Below are positions 50,217-60,970 of a stretch of 64,000 bases of DNA, piece after piece. The position numbers were made by a program, and so were the translations under genes. The notes under the pieces were generated by a model, which saw nothing but the letters and a program-made list of their open reading frames with translations, did not search any database and was not told where the DNA came from. Origin of the DNA: Sclerurus mexicanus (Eukaryota; Chordata; Aves; Passeriformes; Furnariidae); the NCBI GenBank assembly GCA_013396755.1, contig VWZF01003025.1, positions 993,002 through 1,057,001 on the forward strand, given 5' to 3'. Every line of letters begins with the position of its first letter. The first letter of the stretch is position 1.

Positions 50217-52878
50217 CTGTTAGGAATGACAAAGATAAATGTCTTTTACTAATGGCCACAGAGAAAGAACGAGGGGCTATATTGCTGATGGATGGAAGTG
50301 CTGTGCTTTTAAGCACATTCAGTGAGTTTTAACGCAATCGCCTCCCCCTCCCAGAAACCCAACCTGCAGGTTGTCTAGGCACATATTGATATCTGTTTAT
50401 TTATCAGCCTCGGAGAAAACAAGACTGTTTCCTTGCTTTTCACAAGAAATTTACTGAAATATTCTCTCTCGTGAATTATGCCACAATTACATATCAGATA
50501 AATACTACAAATTCACTGGTGATGACATGACTTGCATAGCAATAATGCACTTGGCAGGGCTTTGGTAGTTGGAGATAAGAAAAAAAAATTATACTAGCTC
50601 CACAAAGAATAAATATTTTATTACTTCCAGAACAAGGTGAGAGATGCAAAGAACTAGCAATTATTATTTGTTGGACATGAGAGGTATTATGTGGAAAAAT
50701 GTGGAGCTAATCATATAAGAAACTACTTCAATATCATTGCACTTCAGGTACCTCTGTATTTCAGTTTAGAGGGGTAAATGAGATAGACATCTCTCAGGAA
50801 TTTCTCAAAACTGCTGTAATTCCTAATACTGTATCTTTTTTTTTTCCCCAGAAACAGAATCACAAAACCAATTACTTTATTCCATCAATACACCTGCCAT
50901 GTTACCACTGTTTTTACTATTTTACAGTTCCATATTAAAGCATAAAAGATGAAAACACAGTGGATTTAAAGGAATGAAATACCAAATAAACCCCAAATCT
51001 GTGACACTTTTGAGCACTAGACTTTTTCATTATAGAAGATTCAAGTTTGTGTCTTGAAGCACATCAGTATATTCGCTATATAATTCTCTTGTGTCTCACA
51101 ACGATTCAGATTTCAAAGATGTAAATTGCCAAGCATTGGAAAGATATTAAGATTTGCATTATAATGTCCCAGGGATAAAAAGAAGAGGACATAGACACTC
51201 AGAATCTGCAATGCAAATACCGGCAAGAGCACAAACAGGAACCTTCAGGAAGTCTGTCAAAGCCTTCAATATGTATATTTTCAAATTTTGTTGATTTTTT
51301 TTCAGGTATGAATCGAGCCCTAATGGGATTTGCCCTCTCTCACAAATTCTAGTAAACATGAGAAAAACTTGCTTCTTTAGCAGCTCCTAAATTAGCAAGC
51401 TTTTGTAATTATGAATGGTGATTTATAAATCAGCATATTCACAATTTGCCAATCATTGCTCCTGTAGCACTTTTTCGATTGCTTTTCATATGCTTTACAG
51501 AAATGACAGCACCCCAATACATTTAGTCATGCTTAATCAGGGTACCATATTGAAAATTTACTCAGCATTGTCTAAAGCCCATGAATTTATGCTGAAGAAA
51601 ATCTGTTGGTGAACGGTACCCTCCATACATCATCTACCGTAGGAGAACCAAAATTATTATTGCTGTCAAAATGAATATATGAAACAACATTATGGTGGAG
51701 ACTCACTTATGAAATAAAGCCAAGGGAACTGGGGCAAAAGGCTAATTGCCTCAGCTTACAAAAGAGGCCACAGCATATAATAAATAACAGCAAGCACAAT
51801 CTGGGATGTATATCATCATTTTCTCTTCAGAAGGACAAATCTAAATTTAGATAAATATACATCAGTTTATTATAAATCTACAGTGCTGACCTACTCGCTG
51901 AGAAACAGAAACTACAGTGTTTTGACAGGTAATCTGCCTGACCCCTTTAATTACAGGTACAAGTTGAATATTAATTACCTGTACTCAGTGGGTTCTCCTT
52001 TGTACACTGGCATGTCATGGTTTGGTTTTTGTTTAGCTTTGCTTTTTTAAAAACAAAGATTCATTTAGAGTGCTCTATGTACATAGTTAAGACCCTCTCT
52101 GCCAGTGCTAGAAGTTATATTCATATCCTTTTTTGGAACACAGCATGAGAAACTGCTTTTTTATCCTTCCCCAGAAAATAATGACAACTAAATGTGCAAT
52201 TAATGTTTCACTGGCTTTACTGGGCAAGTGGTGCTGCCTCTGCCCACATTTCTGTCTGTAATTGGGTGGGGCTTCTGTTGTGCACATGCAAATGCCTCCC
52301 CTTACACCCATCAAGACTGTACAAGCATAGAAAAGTTCACAGTTTTCTTTAGGGTCAAATTTGGCACTTTCACATGTGAAACTACTGATCTCCTTGATAA
52401 GGTTCACTGAAATCCCTATTCATTGAGGGATGAGAGTTCAACATGAGCAAAGGTGGAAGACTGAGCCTCTCGCACATCAGGCAATTTTCATTAATTCCCT
52501 ACGATTTATCTTTCTCATAACAGCTCTACAGAAAATCAAATAACTGGGGAAAGGTATTTGATGGACACTCAGGCAAGATTTTATGGACGTTTACCCCACC
52601 ACCAAAGCCAAATCTAATCTGTCCTCCTTCTTTGGAACCAAGGAAGCAAAACCTGTATGATTTGACCCCACGGAAGCCCAGATAAGATGAACACATTCCG
52701 AGCATCCATGGATGTCTCCCCAGTTGTCACCTACATGGAAATTTTGAGGGACATGGTCAAGACACCCCTTTTTCATCACTTTACTGGCTTGACACCTCAT
52801 CCACAGATAAAAGAAAACCTGGCTGGGTAGTTGTATGTACAATAAACATTTATTTTTTTTAACAGAGATATGATTTAC
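50217..52878 (-). other. CDH8: CDH8 intron, 2662 bp
   Basis: Shortest intron here, between the 188-bp and 254-bp exons. AT-rich, with no CR1 fragment or other element recognised and no supported coding sequence. Confidence 0.85.
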
Positions 52879-53066
52879 CTTTCTCACTCTAATAATGCCG
52901 TCCTGAGTTTGGGCATCTGTGGTAATTTCAAATATATCCATTCCATCTCCTTCAATAATATCATAGGATGATTTAGCATTTTCTCCAATATCCAGGTCAT
53001 TTGCTTTCACCCTTCCTATTGGTTCACCAAGAGCAACATCTTCCATTACTGAGAAGTGATACAGAC
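52879..53066 (-). CDS. CDH8: CDH8 exon, 188 bp: first half of EC3
   Basis: The acceptor is TTGTAAG before 53066 and the donor GTAAATCAT after 52879. Two bases complete a split serine codon (A from the previous exon plus GT). Then come 62 residues, from LYHFSV to DGIIRVRK, ending in phase 0. The calcium-binding acidic motif is in ANDLDIGEN, and GDGMDIFEITTDAQTQDG forms the following strands. As remembered, mammalian CDH8 has SVPED where this copy has SVMED, so the strand-start proline is replaced by methionine. That internal ATG is not a start codon: the reading frame continues upstream to the splice site. Confidence 0.93.
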
Positions 53067-56000
53067 CTTACAAATAAGAGGAAAAGACTAAACATTACAC
53101 CTGGTTCCAGTGTCCCTTGTGTGCCCTTCAATGTTCACACTCCCCCAACGCAACCTCTTGAGACGCCCAACTGCTACAACCCACATTTACACAAGTTATT
53201 TACTGAAAGCAGCAAAACCTGTTCCTTACACGGGAATATTCAGTTTGCTGTCTGTGAGTGTTCTTTCCGTTCCAACAGCATCCCGCGTCTTCCTCGCAGG
53301 GATGGTTGGTGTTGGCAAACACGAATATCAAGCTACTTGCGACATTGGAAGCACATGAGGTTCTCTCCCGCAGACACTGCTGAACTTACCGTTTTATTTA
53401 CAGACATGTTATGTACATGGAGTTAGAATTCAACCGTGAAACTTGGGCTTTTAACCTGCAGAAAACTGGTCTAACACTTTAAAAAGAAGTATTGTGTAAA
53501 TATTTACATAACTTCAAATATGTACTACTTTTTAAAATGCGATTTGATTTTTTTGTTAAGCCCTTTCACCTCCCATTTGTGGTAAGAGACTGATCAAGAA
53601 ACATTCAAGGAAACTCCCCAAATTTATGTTTTATTGACAGCAATAACTTTTCATAACAATCTTTACTGTAATTATTATTTGGTTGTAGAGTTAGACTGCA
53701 ATTGCCATTAAAATTGTCTGCATTTTCTTTTCGTAACATTTACTTCAAACCTTTTAGCCTAAAAAGTGCCAAAAATCTATTTAAATATATTATTTTAGGT
53801 AGGAATTTTATTAAGACAAAACTCCAAACACTCGTTTTACTGTTGTATCTCCCTGTTCCTAGCAGCACTGTAAAACCCAGAAGACACAGGCATGTCTTAC
53901 ATCCCAAAGGCAAAAAATTCAAGGATAATAGAAGATAGTTTTTGACAAGGGGTTCCGGCCTTGTTTTTCTCTGTCTTCCCTGTTGTTCTAAGATAACCTG
54001 TATTTTTTTCTGGCATGTGCAGGTAATAGTTTTCCAAGTACAACATTCTGGAGTTGTTGCTTTACCTGTTTCAGACTGATTGCAAAGCAACAGTTGGAAA
54101 CGGGAAGGAAACTGGGAGGAATTCACAAACACTTGTATTAGCAGCACACAGTCTGCCCCAAAGTGATTTGGTTTTAACGTTGCTGGGCTAAATTATTGGA
54201 GACAATTTGGAGATCATCAGGATTCCTCAGGATATCCATAACGGCTCACAAACAATGAGCAGCCAAAGCAATGAAGTGCCCCAGGAGACTGAATTATGTA
54301 TTCATCATTTACGGTGCTGTCCCCATGTCGTGGTTCAAATCTCCAGGCGCAGCTGATTGCGTTTCTAAGTTGAAATGTTGCTCTTGGACTTTTTAAAGAC
54401 AGTTTACAAAATATTGTAAAAAAAAAAAAAAAAAGAAATAAAAATGATTCAGCTGCCTCCTTTACACAAATACCTCTCCAGAATTACGAACTGTGCTGTC
54501 ACAGCGCAGGGCTGACCAAAAAAATCCACATTATGCACCTTTGGAAGCCCTCGATCCTCACAGCAGCACACGGTTCTCCTCATTACAATTCTGTGGTAAA
54601 CTGCCAGGTTAAAAACTTTGGCGACTTATAAAATGCCTCTAAAATTATTTCAAAGAGATCACAGAAGTAGTGAAAGTTCATCTTTTTCATTTCTAAAGCC
54701 CGGGAGGCTAACACTCTGAAATCAAACCATAAATATACATTTCTGTCCTGCCTGGAAACAATAACCCGATAAAACACACTGCTTCCCAAGCTCATTACCA
54801 TTTATTGTGCAAGCAGCATGTATTACATCTTATGAATTTCGATTTCATTCTGGTTAGGCTTATTGTAAGTTTGATCTTTTCTTATTTGCCTTTCCAGCCA
54901 AATGCAGACCGTGCTTCTACAGCATAAATAAATGTTAGACTTGATCAGCTCTTGTCTAAGGCCAGAGTGTGGCTGATCTGCCGTGCTGGGCAGCGAGCTC
55001 TGAATGCTGGGTTTTAAAAGGCAGAATGTGCAATAACATCCAGTTGTAAGATTCCTATGGCTCATCATTAAATGCAATATATTCATAACACCCAGGGGGT
55101 TTTTCCCTGTGGTCGGTGTTACAGTGGGGTGGTTATTCCTGGATGGAATCTCGAATCCTACACTGGAATGCACTGACTACAAGAGCTTCAAAGGCAGCAC
55201 CTTGCTCGTTGTTGGAGGAAAACTCATCTGGGAGAAAATATATGTCCCTCTGCGTTCCGGTGATACAGTTCACCTGTAGAAGTTCACATTATCAGGGCAA
55301 TTGTTGGAAAACACTAACATCCAGGGACAAGCAATGCAGTGGGATATTAAGTAAAAAATTTATGCATTTCCTACTTTATGAGCGAAAACCTTTTATTGTG
55401 CAGAGTGCTTCTCTGTTAAAAACCACTAAGATGTGGTAATAAAACATATATTGTGCAAATAAGCATTGGCCGCTGCTTATTTATTTTAGACTTTTCCCTC
55501 TCTCCATCAGTATGTGCATTTTCTAGACTGCAGAAGAGTATTCATCACGTGCTGAGTGCCAGGACAAAGCCATCTGTGTCCCCAGAACAGGGCACAAGGG
55601 GACTTCAAGTCATACATACATAGAAAAGCATTAATTTTACACTGGGTCCATGCGTACCTTGTTAGAAAAAACCTACTTCTAATGAAGCAAAATAATACAA
55701 AGTCTAGACGCAAACTCAGACAAAGCAGATTCTTAATACCTTATAACTTGAATTTTCCAGACCAAGCTGGATAAAATGATTAGTTTTAATAGTGTATTAG
55801 ATTGCACCTGTTCTAAATAAAATTGAACCAGTCAATATGTTCATCCCTTTCCTTTTTCCTTTCTGTCTTCATCTTGGAAATAGACGACACAGCTTGCAGA
55901 GAATCTCAGCAGGATGCCAAATCATTTTAACCTAGCTCAGCAAGATACCCACTGGAACCACAGTAGCAAATATGGATTTTGAATTAAAGATCAACAATTA

Positions 56001-56456
56001 TCTAGACTCAGATTCATCTGCTTTGTTTCCCTCACTATTACCTAATTAGTCAAACCTTTATTTCTTTTATCTGTCATATATGTCTTTTACTGGTGGTGTC
56101 ACTTGTCTGCATGAAATGGAAGCAACAATGCACATAGAAACAACCCCACTGAAAGTAAATATATTTATTTTAAAAAGTCCCCAAGCCCTTTAGTGTGGAT
56201 GTAAGAGGGGTAACAAGGAAGTTGTGTACACTCTTGTGGACATAATTCCCTCCTTCCTAAGCTCTTAATCAGGCTTAATCAGACTATTAAACTTTCTCCA
56301 CTAACAGCTACAGTTTTTTAAAAATGATATTACAAACCCAGGCAATATAAAGATTAAATAAAAAATTTAAAAACACCTCGATTTAAAAAAAAAACCCAAA
56401 CCAAACACTCTAATACTTTCTTACATTGGAGAACACATACACATAATGGCACTTAC
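53067..56456 (-). other. CDH8: CDH8 intron, 3390 bp
   Basis: Intron between the 168-bp and 188-bp exons. It holds an A17 run at 54418-54434 and otherwise no recognised repeat. The open frames around 53740-54150 and 55120-55440 show no domain and are treated as chance. Confidence 0.85.
54418..54434. repeat. A17 homopolymer
   Basis: Run of seventeen A in the intron between the 188-bp and 168-bp exons, with no clear retrotransposed body. Confidence 0.85.
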
Positions 56457-56624
56457 TCTGGGCAAACTTGGGAGGATTGTCATTAACATCCGTGAGGGTA
56501 ATTGTCACTGTTGTCGTTCCAGAGAGTCCACCCATATGTCCTCCCATGTCCTTTGCCTGGATGACCACAAAGTATTCTTCTTTGGCTTCTCTGTCCATGT
56601 TGGGAAGAGCTGTTTTAATTATAG
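56457..56624 (-). CDS. CDH8: CDH8 exon, 168 bp: second half of EC2 and EC2-EC3 linker
   Basis: The acceptor reads TTGTAG before 56624 and the donor GTAAGTGCC after 56457. The exon opens with two bases of a split codon, encodes 55 residues (IIKTALPNMD to PPKFAQ), and ends with one base of the next codon. It holds the EC2 calcium-binding MDRE motif (the LDRE equivalent) and the inter-repeat linker LTDVNDNPPKF, whose acidic residues bind calcium between EC2 and EC3. The middle, AKDMGGHMGGLSGTT, is shared with CDH11 and CDH8; the ending KFAQ agrees with CDH8, where CDH11 has KFPQ. The preceding 120-bp exon expected for the start of EC2 was not found between 56625 and 64000. Confidence 0.93.
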
Positions 56625-57517
56625 CTACAATAACGGGGAAAACAGTCAGGTACAGACCCAAATTCAGTTTGCGGATGGTTTTATGGACATATTTAATAGT
56701 GGTATACAGAAAACTGCTAAAGGTCCATCTCTTGATACAGAGGATGAAGAGTTTGAGGTTTTAAAAAAACCTACCTTGATGTAATAAGAAGTGCAAGGAA
56801 ACTGTTGTTCAAAACCCAAGACTCAATCATAGCTGTGATACACATTTTTTACATTTTATTCCTGACAAGTTCTTGGTTGCTCTCGTACCACCCACAGAAA
56901 TCCATTGTTTCCCCCCAGAATTCCCAAACAAGACAAACACATGGGAAAGTGACTCTGTAAATATCTGTCAGGTTGTTAAATCCTTTTAAATGTAGAGAAG
57001 TAAAATGACATGTTGTCTATCAGAATATAAAATGTCAGTGGGATGGCAGGAAATATCAGCAGTGGACAATACAATTAAATCCAAGGCCAGACCCACAGCA
57101 AACTCCCACAGATTTCATGATCATCTTTCAGGAGAAATAACAAAGAGACTTTTTCTTTCCAAAACTTTTCCATCTGTGATGTGCTATTATATTCTCAGTA
57201 TGGATGGAAAGTGCAATACTAAATGTTTAATGGTGAATTTAAATAGTGTTCATCGCAGTTTAATAATGTCCATCATAAGATCATAATGGACTAAAGAAGT
57301 CTCTTTAAACCTAAGGAGAAGAATTCTAAAGGTTAAATCGCAATATAGACTTTTTCCTTTTAATCCATTTTTAAGTTTTATCTAAAAAGACCCAAAACAA
57401 TACATTTTTCTGGGCAGACATTGACAGTAACTCACCAAATCTTTGGAACTGATTGAAAAAAGAAGATGAGAATTCTACATTGTACTGCATATTTGCTAAT
57501 ATTTGCATATTGAGTTT

Positions 57518-58000
57518 CACAGAACCCCTGGATGGGTTGGGTTGGAAGGGCCCATGTTGGCTCATCTGGTGCCACCTCCTGCTCCAGCAGGGCCAGCCCA
57601 GAGCACAGGGCACAGCATTGTGTCCAGAGGGCTCTGGAATAACCCCAGGGAGGAGACTCCACGCCCTCCCTGGGCAGCCTGGGCACTGCTGGGTCCCTGC
57701 CCAGCCCAGAAGTTCTTCCTCCTGGCCAGGTGGCACCTGCTGGGCATCAGTTCCTGCCCGTCCCTCTGCTGCCAGGGCTGGGCCCCCCGAGCAGAGCCTG
57801 GTCCCTGCTCTGCCCCCTCCCTGCAGGCACTGCCACCCCTGGGCAGGTCCCCTCTCAGTGTCCCCTCTGGAGGCTGAACAGCCCCAGCTCCCTCAGCCTT
57901 TGCTGCTCCCACAGATGCTCCATCCCTTGGGCATCTCCTCAGCCTCCAGCAGACCCCTCTGGAACAGTGGCCAAGTCCACCCCCCGGCTCACACAAACCT
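57518..58000 (-). mobile_element. CR1 LINE fragment, 3' end
   Basis: Starts on the + strand with the inverted CR1 3' tail (cacagaaccc, then gttggaagggccc) and continues through the CAGGGCC, GGGCAGCCTGGGCACTGCTG and CTCCCTCAGCC words typical of CR1 3' sequence. About 480 bp. Its first 245 bp are nearly identical to the copy at 9041-9284, marking the same subfamily. Long open frames on both strands here are repeat-derived. Confidence 0.88.
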
Positions 58001-58655
58001 GCTGCTCGGTGTGATCATACATTTCATTAGCTCTCGTGCTCGAAGGTGGCTTTTTATACCCATTCTTTGTGAGGGATTGTCAGGAATTTTTAGATGTCAA
58101 TCAACACTTGCTGTAAATCTGTTTGTTTTCATTTCTCTGCTGGGACTGGCAGAGCTGTGGCAACTTCATCCAGCTTTTACTCTTTTGTGTGGCAGAGTTT
58201 CTATTAAATAAGCTTCTTAGAAATGACACTCTGGCTGAAATGCTAAGATTAGCTATTCATGTGGAATAAAGAAATTATCCTGGACCTTACCATTAATAGA
58301 GAGGCCTTTTAGCAAATTCTAACATTGATCAATTCTAAAGTAAATGCTCATATTTATTAATAATCCATTTATCTTTAATATTATAATAATAAGAGCCTGA
58401 TCAGACCTTCTTATCGTGGCTGAGTACAGGACCACAGTAAGAGCAAGGGGGTGTAAGGCATTTAGAATACAGCAATATTTTTGCTCCTTAAACCACCAAA
58501 CATAACATGAGACCAGTCTTGCAACCTACACTTTTGTATATTATTTCTATAAAATACTTTTGGTTGTTGCCTTACATATTTTGGAGGAAAACAAAACTCT
58601 GTCTAATGTCTTCATGTCTGCAACAGCCAAGGCAGAGAAATCTCAGTTCCCAGGG

Positions 58656-58790
58656 AACTCAGGACCACAGAACAGCTGGGGCTGGCAGGGACCTCTGGAG
58701 ATGACCCAGTCCAACCTCCCTGCCAAGGCAGGGTCACCTGGAGCAAGTGACAAAGGGACATGTCCAGGTGGGCGCACAGTCAGTGACTTT
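58656..58790 (-). mobile_element. CR1 LINE fragment, short 3' end
   Basis: About 135 bp: GGGACCTCTGGAGATGACCC, AGTCCAACCTCCCTGCCAAG and CAGGGTCACCTGGAGCAAGT, followed by TGTCCAGGTGGG, in the order expected of inverted CR1. Confidence 0.8.
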
Positions 58791-60317
58791 TCATTCCAGC
58801 ACAGGATAAGTGGGGTTGGAAGCCACAAGGCCAACAGCTCTGCAGGTAAAGGTGAGTTAGGAGGGAACATAACTTATAACATAACTTATTCTGCACCACA
58901 TTGAAGAACAAGCTTGTGTTCAGTTTCCTGAATGGCAACAGGAGAAGAGCAAACCCCAGAAGATAACAATAAACATCACCAGATTTGAGAGGTGCCAAAT
59001 CCATTCAGTAAGAAGCAGGGTCATTTCCTCCATGGCAGCCTGGGTGAGGAGAGTACATGATGCTGAATATTTCTAAAAGCATAAGTCAGTTGTGACCAGT
59101 TCAGACTGACTGTGTTACTATTTAGGAATAATAATGATGCATTGAGCAAATAAGTCGATTGTTATAAATGAGACGGCTCATAAAAAGCAGGTTAAAGCAA
59201 ACTTAGGGTATCAGAATTTGGTCCACATTCATTTTTTCCAGTAATAGAGCTGATCCAAAGATCAATAAACCTTATTTCAGTGGGGTTTGTATTAAGCCTC
59301 CTATACTTTTTCTCCATTATTATTTTTTTAGGCAGAGTGTCTCTGTTTGTTTGGGGTTTTTAACCTAATTTACATAGTTAAGTCTAGCCTACAGATGACT
59401 TGTATAAGATGCCATATTTTGTATTCTGCAGTTTCTACTGAGACAAGTCAATTATTTCACTAAAATGATGATTGTTCCTAGACATGTATTTTAATTTGTC
59501 TCTTACTGTATGGAACAGTCTAGCCCCTGGTTTGAAAGATATCAGGAAAATTAAATACATTTAAAAGTGCCTAAATAAAAACTAGAATTTTGACTTTAAG
59601 ACATAAAAATTTGGGGAGTTCTTTTTCTGTATAAAGACAATAACACAAGCTGTTATTCCCATATCTGCTGTCTCAGACCATAAACCATTTGCCAGCAGCT
59701 GAGTCAAAGACAAAGTCAAGTTTCAATTTCAAACACAATAAAAAGCTAAAAAGCGGTTTACTGTTTAAATTCCTATAAGAGGAACTGGAGGTTTTTAAAC
59801 ATCAAATCCATTCAAATTACACAGGCTGATTGTTACCACCAGCATTTCTACCTTCAGAATCTATAGAATTGAGGTCAGCAAAGGAGAAGTGTTGATACCT
59901 TTTAGAAGGCGAATTAATAAACACCAAAAAGCTCCATCCTCACCTATTGTGATCAAGACAAATACAGACTGAGCTATGCATAGAGAATCTCAAGGATATT
60001 TATTTGTTCTTTTGCTTTATTCCCCAGCTCTCAGGCTGCGAAGTACTGAAACCTTCCACTTATTTTTAGAACACAATTCAGGCTCAGCAAATACTAACAC
60101 ACATCCAGCACAGAGAACATTAACTCACGGAGCATTCAACCTGCTCTGCCTCGATTCAGCCCCGAAACAGATCGAGAATAAAAACATAATCACTTTCAGC
60201 ATGCAATGATGGATGGAAATGGTATGTGCCAAACAGGAGTAGTTTAAAAGTGGGAGAATTACCATAAACTAATGTAAGGCAGGTAGATGCTTGTTGGAAG
60301 ATTGTATTCAGAACAGT

Positions 60318-60970
60318 TATCAATGGCTTACTGTCAAAGTGGGCAGATGGATGACGTGGTTCATGGGGCTTGTTCCGCTCCTAGCATCATTCAATATTTC
60401 CTGAATGATGGAAGACAGGAAGAACTTATCAAGCCTTTCAGATAACACCAAGTTGGGAGGCATTGCAAGTACAGGAAGAACAGTTCAAAACAATTTTCAC
60501 AATTTGGATAGTCTAAAACAGCAGGATGCAACTCCAGTTGGCAAGTAAAAAGCATTTTGCATGGGGGAAACAATTAACTTGCCAATTACAATAGAGCAGA
60601 TGACTCACAAGACAGAAGAGAACGTGGGGTCAAAATGAGCTGAGCACTGATCAAAATGCTCCAACGTTTCCTGGTGTATCAGTTAGTGTGTTCTATGGAA
60701 GAACTGTGGGATAATCCTTCCAGCTCACTCGTACAGGTAAGGCTGCAGCTGGACTGCTGGGCCCGGTTTTGAAAAGCAGTGATAAATACAGTCAGGGAAA
60801 GGAGGAAAGACTTTACAGCCCAATATGTAAAAAAGACTGGGAACTACTCTCCTTTTCCACTGGGGACAAGAGAAGAAATGATGAGCCTAAAATATACACC
60901 ACAAAAGGGGTTTCAAGTCCACCCAGAGAGATTTCAGTTGAACATTAGGGGAACACTTCCTAAAGGAGAA
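60318..60970 (+). mobile_element. Older, diverged CR1 LINE remnant
   Basis: Sense-orientation CR1 words are still visible although much diverged: TCAATGGCTTACTGTCAAAG, then TTCAATATTTCCTGAATGAT, GATAACACCAAGTTGGGAGG near 60440-60460, the GCTGCAGCTGGACTGCTGGG stretch near 60742, and GAGAGATTTCAGTTGAACAT near 60925. Order and spacing fit CR1 with internal loss. No coding capacity survives. Limits are approximate. Confidence 0.55.

Larger units (their letters stand above)
18102..56624 (-). other. CDH8: Cadherin-8 gene, internal portion (six exons, both ends missing)
   Basis: Span of the recognised exons of a type II classical cadherin, a calcium-dependent homophilic adhesion molecule of the plasma membrane. 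Cadherin-8 is known mainly from neurons, where it helps sort neurons and pattern synapses. The six exons (168, 188, 254, 137, 122 and 118 bp) join in frame and cover late EC2 to early EC5. Assignment to CDH8 rather than CDH11, its closest relative here, rests on remembered family sequences: the EC3-EC4 stretch with DEPPVFSSPTYLLEVHENAA, the EC4 stretch RHTDLERQFNIN, and the EC5 stretch GHYFLYSLLPEMVNN all read as CDH8. Complete introns are 3390, 2662, 6576, 18042 and 6866 bp. The first exons lie beyond the right edge, and the last exons beyond the left edge or unrecognised. Confidence 0.93.

Noticed and set aside
52591..52878. C-terminal extension of the EC3 frame past RVRK
   Set aside because: It runs through the GT donor at 52878-52877 into intron sequence; the residues after RVRK are not cadherin, and the next exon restores the family sequence.
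57453..58211. 252-codon plus-strand open frame
   Set aside because: Most of it is inverted CR1 3'-end sequence (57518-58000); GC-rich repeat sequence lacks stops by composition. The translation shares its peptide with the frames over the CR1 copy at 9041.
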